Source: ZC4RG17 sp036259475
GTDB taxonomy: Bacteria > Actinomycetota > Acidimicrobiia > Spongiisociales > ZC4RG35
Assembly: GCA_036259475.1 (NCBI GenBank)
Contig: DATABS010000057.1
Coordinates: forward strand, 1-48,772
Direction: 5' to 3'
DNA: 48,772 bases
The position numbers and the translations under genes are program-made. Below the pieces are notes generated by a model. It was not told the DNA's origin and ran no database searches. It saw only the letters and a program-made list of their open reading frames with translations. Position 1 is the first letter of the stretch. Every line of letters begins with the position of its first letter. Shown here in pieces: positions 36,666 to 43,781 of the stretch.

Positions 36666-37460
36666 ATGCTGACCATCTCGAACCTGGAGGTCGTCTACAA
36701 CGACGTCGTCCTGGTGTTGCGCGGGATCTCCCTGGAGGTCCCGGATGGTCGGATCGTCGCACTTTTGGGCGCCAACGGCGCCGGCAAGACGACCACGATG
36801 CGAGCGGTGACGGGTCTCCTCGACGTGCACGAGGGCGACATCACCAAGGGGACGATCGAGTTCGACGGCCACGACATCACCGACGCCCAGCCGTCGCGCA
36901 TCGTCGGGCTGGGGATCAGCCAGGTCATGGAGGGTCGGCGCATATTCGCCGAGATGACCGTCGACGAGAACTTGAGAGCGGGGGCGTACGCCTCCCGGGA
37001 CCGGTCCGGATTTCGCGCGGCCCATGACCGGGTGATGGAGCTGTTCCCCGCCCTCCGGGGCCGGGTCCGGAGCACGGCCGGATACCTGTCGGGCGGCGAA
37101 CAGCAGATGCTGGCCATCGGACGCGCGTTGATGCAGCATCCCAAACTGCTGATCCTCGACGAACCTTCGCTGGGATTGGCCCCCCTCCTGGTCCAGCAGG
37201 TGAAAGACGTGATCCAGGAGATCAACAACCAGGGGACGTCGGTGTTGCTCATCGAGCAGAACGCCAACATGGCATTGTCGATCGCCCACCATGGCTACAT
37301 CATGGAAACCGGCAAGATGGTGATGGATGGCAGCCCGCAGAAGCTACTGAAAGATGAAGACGTGCAGGAGTTCTACCTCGGCCTCCACGGCGAGGCAGGT
37401 GCCCGGAAGTCGTTCCGGGACGTCAAGCACTACAAGCGCCGCAAGCGGTGGCTGTCATGA
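36666..37460 (+). CDS. ABC transporter ATP-binding protein (LivF-like)
   Basis: A 264-residue ATPase. It has Walker A GANGAGKT (35-42), the LivF-type text VMEGRRIFAEMTVDENLRAGAY, the signature LSGGEQQMLAIGRALM and Walker B LLILDEPSLGLAPLLV, followed by the switch histidine region. The start is the ATG at 36666 after a GGGAGGG ribosome site. Its stop overlaps the next gene's start (ATGA). It has a basic C-terminal extension of about 20 residues (SFRDVKHYKRRKRWLS). Confidence 0.95.
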   Translation: MLTISNLEVVYNDVVLVLRGISLEVPDGRIVALLGANGAGKTTTMRAVTGLLDVHEGDITKGTIEFDGHDITDAQPSRIVGLGISQVMEGRRIFAEMTVDENLRAGAYASRDRSGFRAAHDRVMELFPALRGRVRSTAGYLSGGEQQMLAIGRALMQHPKLLILDEPSLGLAPLLVQQVKDVIQEINNQGTSVLLIEQNANMALSIAHHGYIMETGKMVMDGSPQKLLKDEDVQEFYLGLHGEAGARKSFRDVKHYKRRKRWLS

Positions 37461-38284
37461 TCGAGTCGGAGGTGGGAAGTCGGAAGTCGGAAGATCGAGG
37501 GACCACGACGCCGCTGCTCGAGGTGCGCGACGTCAGCCTGTCGTTCAAGGGAGTCCAGGCCATCGACGATGTCTCGTTCCACGTAGACGAGGGCGAACTG
37601 TTCGCCATCATCGGTCCCAACGGCGCCGGTAAGACCTCCATCTTCAACTGTCTCAATCAGGTGTACGTCCCCGACGAGGGAGACATCCTGTGGAAAGGCG
37701 AGTCGATCTTGGGCCTCAAGCCCAACGAGACCGCCGAACTGGGAATCGCCCGGACCTTCCAGAACATCGCCCTCTACCCGCACATGACGGTCATCGAGAA
37801 CATCCTCACCGGCCGCCACATCCACATGCGGACCGGGTGGTTGTCGGCTTCGGTCTGGATCGGCAAGGCGAAGCGGTTGGAAACCGAGAACCGTGCCAAG
37901 GTCGAAGACATAATCGATTTCCTCGAGATCGAGCAGTGGCGCAAGTACCCGGTGGGGCTCTTGCCCTACGGCATCCAGAAGCGGGTGGAGCTCGGCCGGG
38001 CCCTGGCGATGGAGCCCGAGCTGTTGCTCCTCGACGAGCCGGTAGCGGGCATGAACCTCGAGGAGACCGAGGACATGGCGCGATTCATCCTCGACATCCA
38101 AGACGAGCTCGGCACCTCGATGATCCTGGTGGAGCACGACATGGGTCTGGTGATGGACATCGCCGACCGGGTGATGGTCGTCGACTTCGGCCGGCGTATA
38201 GCCATCGGCGAGCCGGCCGAGGTGCAGCGGAATCCGGACGTGATCAAGGCCTACCTCGGTGAGGAATTCACCACCGCCGGCTGA
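37457..38284 (+). CDS. ABC transporter ATP-binding protein (LivG-like)
   Basis: A 275-residue second ATPase of the transporter. It has Walker A GPNGAGKT, ARTFQNIALYPHMTVIENIL, the LivG-type insertion (HIHMRTGWLSASVWIGKAKR), the signature LPYGIQKRVELGRAL (a degenerate LSGGQ) and Walker B LLLLDEPVAGM. The ATG at 37457 overlaps the LivF-like stop by 4 nt. Its first about 12 codons consist of the inverted heptamer repeat (encoding SEVGSRKSE) and are not part of the ATPase fold, an odd N-terminal extension produced by the repeat. Confidence 0.93.
   Translation: MIESEVGSRKSEDRGTTTPLLEVRDVSLSFKGVQAIDDVSFHVDEGELFAIIGPNGAGKTSIFNCLNQVYVPDEGDILWKGESILGLKPNETAELGIARTFQNIALYPHMTVIENILTGRHIHMRTGWLSASVWIGKAKRLETENRAKVEDIIDFLEIEQWRKYPVGLLPYGIQKRVELGRALAMEPELLLLDEPVAGMNLEETEDMARFILDIQDELGTSMILVEHDMGLVMDIADRVMVVDFGRRIAIGEPAEVQRNPDVIKAYLGEEFTTAG
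37464..37494. repeat. Heptamer tandem repeat, inverted copy inside the LivG-like gene (locus 3)
   Basis: GGGAAGT, CGGAAGT and CGGAAGA in a row after GAGTCGGAGGT, the reverse complement of the ACTTCCG repeat seen at 28033 and 33762. Here it is translated as SEVGSRKSE at the start of the LivG-like protein. Confidence 0.65.
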
Positions 38285-38392
38285 CCTGTCGAGGGTGGCC
38301 GATGTCGGGTCGATCCAAAGAACTGGCTGACAGCGACCCACCTTCGAGCGTAGAGTTGTCGGTCAAACGTCGCTCGAAAATCGAAAGAAGCC

Positions 38393-39970
38393 ATGGCACA
38401 AGGTGATGACCAGCCGCTGACCGACTCCGACCCGGATCGTCTTCCGGTCCGGTGGGCTCGCCCGATCGTCGATGGAGTCGCCCGCTTGCGGGCCACGATC
38501 CGCACCAAGTTGTTGGGCGGCTTCCTTCTCAGCGCCCTGCTCCTGCTGACGATGGGGATCCTGAGCATCGTGGTGATCAACTCGATGAACCGCCAGGTGG
38601 ACCGCATCGTGGAGCTCCAACAGCAGATGGACCTGGCCCGCCAGGGGATCTACGCCGTGACCGCTCAGAGTCACTACCGGGCGATGGCGCTGATCACCCA
38701 GGTCGACTCCTGGAACGACAAGATCGGCGTGGCGAAAGAAGAGTTCACCCGCGACATGGCCGCCATACGGGAGACCGCCGACCCGGAACAGATCGAGATT
38801 CTCGACCGGCTGGCCGCCGCCGACCTCCGCTTCTCCGACGCCAGCGAGAGGGTGCTTTCCCTGTACGAGCAGGGTGACCTCGACCGAGCGACGGATGTCC
38901 ACATCTCGGCCGAGCACGAGATATCGCACGAGCTGGAGGATGACCTCAATCTGATGATTGGCCAGCTCGGCCAGAGCATCGAAACCGAGCTCGCGGCATT
39001 TCGCGGCAACCGGCAGTTCCTCACCGTCACCGTCGCCCTCTTCTCCGGTGTCAGCCTTCTCACCGCCCTGGCGATGGGCGCCGTTCTCTCCTGGTCCCTG
39101 ACCCGACCCGTCCGTCAGATCGACGTGGCGCTCGCCCGGATCGCCGACGGTGACTTCCACCAGATCGTCCAGGTACCCAACCGGGACGAATTCGGAAGGC
39201 TGACCGTCAACCTCAACCGGACCAGCACTCAGCTCGCAGCCCTATACGACGACCTGAGTGAGTTGAACAACAACCTCGAAAAGAAGATCGAACAGCAGCT
39301 CGCCCAGTTGCAGCGCACGGAGCGGCTGCGGCGGTATGTGTCCCCCCAGGTAGCCGACGCCATCCTCACTGGAGAAGCTCCCATCCAGTTCGCCTCCGTT
39401 CGCCGCAACCTGACGATCCTCTACTCGGACATCCGTGGCTTCACCCAGATGGCGGAACGTATGGAGCCCGAGGAGTTGATCGATGCCCTCAACGAGTATT
39501 TCAGCGCCGGCACCGAGATCGTGTTCTCGAACGGGGGAACGCTCGACAAGTACCTGGGGGACGGAATCCTGGCCTTCTTCGGCGATCCGATTCCGTTCGA
39601 GGACCACGCCGAGCGGGCCGTGGCCTCGGCGTTCGAGATGATCAAGACGGTCGACAAGCTGCGCGAGACGTGGATGCGCTCCGCCGAGGAGCTGTCGATC
39701 GGGATCGGGATCAGCACCGGCTACGTCACCGTCGGGAACATCGGCTCCGCCACCCGCACCGACTACACGGTGGTGGGCAACCACGTCAACGTCTCCGCCC
39801 GGCTGGCAACGGCGGCGGAACCGGGCCAGATCCTCGTATCCGAGCGCACCCTGGCCGCCGTTCGCGACAACGTCGAGTGGACGCCGGTGGAGGATCTGGT
39901 GATGAAGGGCGTAAAGCGCCCGGTGCGGGTCTACGCCGTGTCGGAGAAGGCCGACGTCAGATCGGGTTAG
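38393..39970 (+). CDS. Membrane-bound class III adenylate cyclase with HAMP domain
   Basis: A 525-residue cyclase. One transmembrane segment (40-62), an extracytoplasmic sensor region (about 63-208), a second segment (209-234), a HAMP domain (about 232-285), a short coiled coil and the catalytic domain (about 335-500). Both metal aspartates are present: D346 in YSDIRGFT and D390 in KYLGDG. K386 and D457 (TDYTVVG) are the pair that selects adenine, and N466 with R470 would stabilise the transition state, so it should make cAMP as a homodimer. The ATG at 38393 follows a GAAAGAAG ribosome site. It lies 108 nt after the transporter operon and is probably separate from it. Confidence 0.93.
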   Translation: MAQGDDQPLTDSDPDRLPVRWARPIVDGVARLRATIRTKLLGGFLLSALLLLTMGILSIVVINSMNRQVDRIVELQQQMDLARQGIYAVTAQSHYRAMALITQVDSWNDKIGVAKEEFTRDMAAIRETADPEQIEILDRLAAADLRFSDASERVLSLYEQGDLDRATDVHISAEHEISHELEDDLNLMIGQLGQSIETELAAFRGNRQFLTVTVALFSGVSLLTALAMGAVLSWSLTRPVRQIDVALARIADGDFHQIVQVPNRDEFGRLTVNLNRTSTQLAALYDDLSELNNNLEKKIEQQLAQLQRTERLRRYVSPQVADAILTGEAPIQFASVRRNLTILYSDIRGFTQMAERMEPEELIDALNEYFSAGTEIVFSNGGTLDKYLGDGILAFFGDPIPFEDHAERAVASAFEMIKTVDKLRETWMRSAEELSIGIGISTGYVTVGNIGSATRTDYTVVGNHVNVSARLATAAEPGQILVSERTLAAVRDNVEWTPVEDLVMKGVKRPVRVYAVSEKADVRSG

Positions 39971-40016
39971 TCCGGACTCTGCGCCGCTGAGGATCGCTCC
40001 GGTCGGGCGGCGAGCG

Positions 40017-40583
40017 CTATTCGCCCATCAACCGCCATGCGCCGGGTAGGAGCAACCCGGCGGCGGCGGCTTTGATGGCGTCTCCGATCAGGAACGGAAT
40101 CACCCCGACGGAGAGCGCCTCGCCGAGCCCGATTCCCAGGACCAGCATCAGCCCGGTGATGCCCCCGAGGTAGATGACCGCGCTTCCGGCGAGGAAAGCG
40201 GCCACCATCGACCAGAAGCGGCGGTCGTGACGTGCCTCAGCCAGACGTCCCGTCAACGCGGCGGCGATTGGGAAGGCGAACAGATAGCCGGCGGTTGTGG
40301 CCGAGGAACCGACCAGCACGTCGATCCCACCTGAGGCTTCCGTGAAGACCGGAACACCCAGCGCTCCCACGGCCAGGTAGAGGAGCTGAGCGGCCGCCCC
40401 GGCTCTCCACCCCAACGCCGCCCCTCCGAGAAGGACCACCAGAGTCTGACCCGTCACCGGAACCGGCCACATGGGGATGTACCACTGGGCGGCCAGGCCG
40501 GTGAGCCCGGCTACCCCCACTACCAGCCCGGCGGTGGCCAGCCGGGAACGTGATACGACACGAGATGAGATGACGAGCGACAT
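40017..40583 (-). CDS. bioY: Biotin transporter BioY
   Basis: A 188-residue S component of an ECF-type biotin transporter with about six membrane segments. Family features are WPVPVTGQTLVVLLGGAALG, GGIDVLVGSSATTAGYLFAFP and the C-terminal GVIPFLIGDAIKAAAAGLLLPG. It would bring biotin across the cytoplasmic membrane, alone or with a shared energising module (BioMN or EcfAT genes are not in the window). The ATG at 40583 is chosen as the first before the start of the fold; the open frame further up is antisense to the next gene. It faces the cyclase gene and is divergent from the Lon-like gene. Confidence 0.9.
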   Translation of the reverse strand: MSLVISSRVVSRSRLATAGLVVGVAGLTGLAAQWYIPMWPVPVTGQTLVVLLGGAALGWRAGAAAQLLYLAVGALGVPVFTEASGGIDVLVGSSATTAGYLFAFPIAAALTGRLAEARHDRRFWSMVAAFLAGSAVIYLGGITGLMLVLGIGLGEALSVGVIPFLIGDAIKAAAAGLLLPGAWRLMGE

Positions 40584-40651
40584 GGGCGCGGATGGTAGCC
40601 CTGGCTTCGCTCGCGTTGGGGTCTCGTGGCGGCCTTGTCGATGGCCGGCGA

Positions 40652-40657
40652 TACCAT
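40652..40657 (+). promoter_or_regulatory. -10 box for leaderless Lon-like protease gene
   Basis: TACCAT (TAnnnT), 7 nt, then the GTG at 40665. The spacing decides this start over the upstream GTG at 40626. Confidence 0.5.
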
Positions 40658-40664
40658 TCGATCC

Positions 40665-41651
40665 GTGCCGCGCAACCGTTCCCTGACTGCCGCCGCCGTT
40701 CTCTTCTTCCTCGTCGGCCTGGTCATCATCGCCTGGAACATCCCCCTGCCTCTCATCGCCTATTCGCCCGGACCGGTCACCGACGCCGCCGATCTGATAG
40801 TCATCGATGGAGCGCCTACATTCACGTCCGACGGGGAACTCGTGATGCTCACCGTTGCCGGCCAGGACATAAATGCCTTCGAGGCGCTGGTGGCCGCCGC
40901 CGATCCTTCTGTCGACGTCCTGGCCCGCCAGGTGGTCAGGCGGCCGGATGAATCCGATGAGGAGTACCGGCGCCGGAATCTCGAAATGATGGACCAATCG
41001 GCGGCGACCGCCATCTCTGTGGCGCTCTCCCGGGTGGAACTGGGGGACGGAGAAGGGGGCATCTTCGTCACCGGCTACGCCGCCGAGACACCGGCCGGTC
41101 AAGTGCTCGACATCGGGGACCGCATCGTCGAGTTGGGAGGCGAACCGATCGGCGCTCCAGAGGAACTCGCCGAGGTGATGTCCGGCAAGCAGCCGGGCGA
41201 TGAGATCACCATCGAGGTCGAGCGGGGCGGCGAGGTTCTGTCGTACGACGTGGAATTGGCCGCTCAGGAGGACGAACCGAGCGAGCCGATGATCGGCATA
41301 TTCATCCGGCCGCTCCCTTTCTGGGTCGACATCGACACCGGAGTCGTGGGTGGCCCCTCGGCCGGGATGATGTACGCCCTGTCGATCATCGACATCCTGA
41401 CGCCCGGGAGCATGACCCAGGGCAATGTGGTGGCCGGGACCGGCACCATCGACCTCGAGGGCAACGTCGGTCCGATCGGAGGCGTCCGCCAGAAGGTCGT
41501 AGCCGCTGAAGCGGCGGGAGCGGAGTACATGATTCTTCCCGAAGGCAACTACGAGGCGGCCCAGAGTGCTCCCCGTCAGGACCTCGACCTGGTTCCGGTG
41601 GCGACCATCGACGAGGCGTTGGAGTTCCTGGCCGGCCTCGAACCTTCTTGA
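40665..41651 (+). CDS. Secreted PDZ and Lon-like serine protease
   Basis: A 328-residue membrane-anchored protein. One N-terminal transmembrane segment (TAAAVLFFLVGLVIIAW, about 8-24) is followed by the IPLPLIAYSPGPV stretch typical of actinobacterial YlbL-like proteins. A PDZ domain (about 128-210; ETPAGQVLDIGDRIVELGGE) comes next. The C-terminal Lon (S16) protease domain has catalytic S242 in GGPSAGMMYAL and K287 in GGVRQKVVAA. It would act outside the cytoplasm without ATP. The GTG at 40665 is preferred because of the TACCAT box 7 nt upstream; the frame opens at 40626 too. Substrate unknown. Confidence 0.9.
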   Translation: MPRNRSLTAAAVLFFLVGLVIIAWNIPLPLIAYSPGPVTDAADLIVIDGAPTFTSDGELVMLTVAGQDINAFEALVAAADPSVDVLARQVVRRPDESDEEYRRRNLEMMDQSAATAISVALSRVELGDGEGGIFVTGYAAETPAGQVLDIGDRIVELGGEPIGAPEELAEVMSGKQPGDEITIEVERGGEVLSYDVELAAQEDEPSEPMIGIFIRPLPFWVDIDTGVVGGPSAGMMYALSIIDILTPGSMTQGNVVAGTGTIDLEGNVGPIGGVRQKVVAAEAAGAEYMILPEGNYEAAQSAPRQDLDLVPVATIDEALEFLAGLEPS

Positions 41652-41698
41652 GCTTTCCGTCGGCGGTCCAGAACCCCGAAGTCGGGTGAGTCGGCGGG

Positions 41699-41704
41699 TA
41701 TCTT
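41699..41704 (+). promoter_or_regulatory. -10 box for the DivIVA-domain gene
   Basis: TATCTT, 9 nt upstream of the ATG at 41714; the leader would be only 1-3 nt. No clear -35 box. Confidence 0.4.
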
Positions 41705-41713
41705 GGATAGCTC

Positions 41714-43495
41714 ATGACCGACCAGCCCACACCGGAGGAGATCCGCCGTTCCACCTTCCGGGTGGCGTTCCGCGGTTTCGACCAGGCCGAGGTGGCCGCC
41801 CATCTCGATCGCCTGGCCGGGGTCGTGGAAAATCTCTCCCAGGAGAGGGATCGTCTCCTCACCCGCCTCGGCGAGTACGCAGACAGGGATCTCAAGACGG
41901 AATTCGAGACGGTGGGTCGCGAGGTGACAGCCGTCCTGGAGGCGGCGCGAGCGGCAGCCGACACGATGCGGGAGCGGGCCAGCAACGACGCCGCCCGCTG
42001 GAGGAGTGAGGCAACGGCCGAGTCGGACACATTGAGGAGAGAGGCCCGCGCCGACGCCGAATCGATGCGCAGCGACGCCTGGGACACGGGAACGCAGCTC
42101 TTGGAACAGGTTCAAGCGGAGGCGGAGAGGCAGAGGGAGCGTCTCCAACGTGATTCCTTGACCGTCATGGGTGAGGCCGAGCGCGAGGCACACCGGCTCA
42201 CCGCCAGCGCCCGGCGCGAGGCGGAGGACCTGCTCCGCACTTCGAAGATGGAATCGGAACGGATGGTCGCCCAGGCCCGGGCGGAGCACGACGAGATCAT
42301 CGCCACCGCCCACCGTCAGGCAGAAGCTGCCCAAGAACGCGCTCGGGCGTTGGAAGATCGCCGCGCTGAGTTGATGGACGAACTGGACTCCGTCCGTGCC
42401 GCCCTGGCTTCAGTGGAAGGCGAGCTGGAGGAGCGTCGCCAGGGCATCGGACTGTCCGAGCCGTCCGAGTTGACGGGGCGGATGTTGGTGGTGGACTCCG
42501 AAGGCACCGAACTGGAAGAGTGGGAGGACGGGCGGACGGTCCGGGTGATCCATCCCAGCCGGACGGCCGATGAGGGTGAAGAGGCAGCCGAAGAATCGGA
42601 CGAGGGCGAGGCCGACGCAGAGTCGCTTGCCGAAGAGGTGGCTCGACTCCACGAGGAGGAAGACGATCTAGAGGACCCGGAGGAAGAACCGGAACCGTCT
42701 CAAGAAGAAGTCGGGACCGACGAAGCTCAGGAGCAGCCGGCAGGGCAACCGGCCACCGCTGACGAGGTCACCGACCTGTTTCGCCGTCTACGCCGGCCAG
42801 CCGCCGAAGAACCCGAGGAAAGTGAGGTGTCGCCGATGGAGACGCCTGTCCCTGCGCTGTCCTCGGAAGAGGCCTCTTCCGGTGAGGTAGACACGACCGG
42901 GGGTATCGATCCCTTCGAGACCCGGGAGCGTTTGCTTCTCCCCATCACCAACGCCGCTTTACGCGGGATCAAACGTGCCCTGACCGAGGCCCAGAACGAG
43001 TCCCTGGAGCAGCTCCGCCTGAAGCAGGGAGAGTGGGCACCCGACGTAAAGGTGTTCGAGTCGGCGTTCCAGGAGGACCTCGAAGCGCTGGCCGACCAGG
43101 CCAGCCAGGCCGGCGTGGAGGCCGCCGTCGAGATGGGCATGACCGGTATCGGGACGTTGGAGCCGGTGTCGCCCGCTCCGAATGGCGCCGGGGCCGACCT
43201 GGCGGCCGCCATCGCCGCCGCCCTGGATTCCGCCGGCGACGGCTCGCGGGAACGGCAGGCGGCCGCTTCGAGGGTATTCCGGGGTTGGCGCACCGACGAG
43301 GCCGAGCGGCGGGTCCGTGGCCTGGCCCTGGAGTCCTACCACGGTGCCCTGCGTCAGGCGCTCGAAAGCCGCGAACGGAGCTGGCATTGGGTCCCCCAAG
43401 GCCGGATGTGCTCGGTCTGCCGCCAGGCGGCCGAGTCGGGCGAGGCCGTCCCCCCAGCCCACCGCGACTGCAACTGCACAATCATCCCCTCCTGA
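41714..43495 (+). CDS. DivIVA-domain coiled-coil protein with phage MuF-like C-terminus
   Basis: A 593-residue protein of unusual design. Residues about 8-50 (RRSTFRVAFRGFDQAEVAAH and then LDRLAGVV) form a DivIVA N-terminal domain, which normally senses curved membrane at poles and septa. A long charged coiled coil follows (to about 240), then a very acidic disordered part (to about 395). The C-terminal about 190 residues are helical (FETRERLLLPITNAALRGIKRA) and end in a Cys/His site C566-x2-C569-x13-H583-x2-C586-x-C588 preceded by a conserved-looking tryptophan. This ending (MCSVCRQ...PPAHRDCNC) matches the pattern of phage head-morphogenesis MuF/SPP1 gp7 proteins. I infer a zinc site. The role is unknown; cell-pole or envelope organisation is plausible from the DivIVA part. 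Confidence 0.82.
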   Translation: MTDQPTPEEIRRSTFRVAFRGFDQAEVAAHLDRLAGVVENLSQERDRLLTRLGEYADRDLKTEFETVGREVTAVLEAARAAADTMRERASNDAARWRSEATAESDTLRREARADAESMRSDAWDTGTQLLEQVQAEAERQRERLQRDSLTVMGEAEREAHRLTASARREAEDLLRTSKMESERMVAQARAEHDEIIATAHRQAEAAQERARALEDRRAELMDELDSVRAALASVEGELEERRQGIGLSEPSELTGRMLVVDSEGTELEEWEDGRTVRVIHPSRTADEGEEAAEESDEGEADAESLAEEVARLHEEEDDLEDPEEEPEPSQEEVGTDEAQEQPAGQPATADEVTDLFRRLRRPAAEEPEESEVSPMETPVPALSSEEASSGEVDTTGGIDPFETRERLLLPITNAALRGIKRALTEAQNESLEQLRLKQGEWAPDVKVFESAFQEDLEALADQASQAGVEAAVEMGMTGIGTLEPVSPAPNGAGADLAAAIAAALDSAGDGSRERQAAASRVFRGWRTDEAERRVRGLALESYHGALRQALESRERSWHWVPQGRMCSVCRQAAESGEAVPPAHRDCNCTIIPS

Positions 43496-43503
43496 AGTCC
43501 GGG

Positions 43504-43533
43504 CTTTGTCCCCCACGACGAAGGAGTGGGGGA
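43504..43533. terminator. Hairpin after the DivIVA-domain gene, inverted copy of the 28000 repeat
   Basis: TCCCCCAC and GTGGGGGA (8 bp) flank the loop GACGAAGGA. Read on the minus strand, this element matches the hairpin at 28003-28034 apart from two loop positions and the end base. It begins 9 nt after the stop at 43495. Confidence 0.55.
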
Positions 43534-43617
43534 AGGGGCCCCCGCGCAGCGGGGTAGGGGGCGGCCCCGAAGGGTGCCGGGGGAACCCGTCTTGACGTCT
43601 TCTACCGGTTCGACGCT

Positions 43618-43664
43618 GCCCCCTATCTCCGAGTCGCCCTGCCCCCTACCTTCCGAGTCGCCCT
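43618..43664. repeat. Two tandem 23/24-bp direct repeats
   Basis: Unit 1 (43618-43640) and unit 2 (43641-43664) share GCCCCCTA and CCGAGTCGCCCT, differing by one insertion and a few bases. They lie in the 286-nt gap before the UPF0182 gene, after a run of GC-rich hairpins (43504-43600). Confidence 0.6.
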
Positions 43665-43768
43665 AGCGGGCGCCTCGGCAGGGACCTTTCCGCACTTGCT
43701 GGCGGACAAAACCTCTCGACGTCCACCCGAGGCGCAGTGCCCGAAATGGGCTATTCGGTCGGTCTCCT

Positions 43769-43774
43769 TACAAT
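43769..43774 (+). promoter_or_regulatory. -10 box for leaderless UPF0182 gene
   Basis: TACAAT, 7 nt, then the ATG at 43782. It is the best -10 box of the leaderless group in this window. Confidence 0.55.
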
Positions 43775-43781
43775 CGCCTCG

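Noticed and set aside
38285..38348. Terminator after the transporter operon
   Set aside because: TCGAGGGTGG and CCACCTTCGA can pair across a loop of about 40 nt, but competing pairings and no T-tract make it too uncertain to list.
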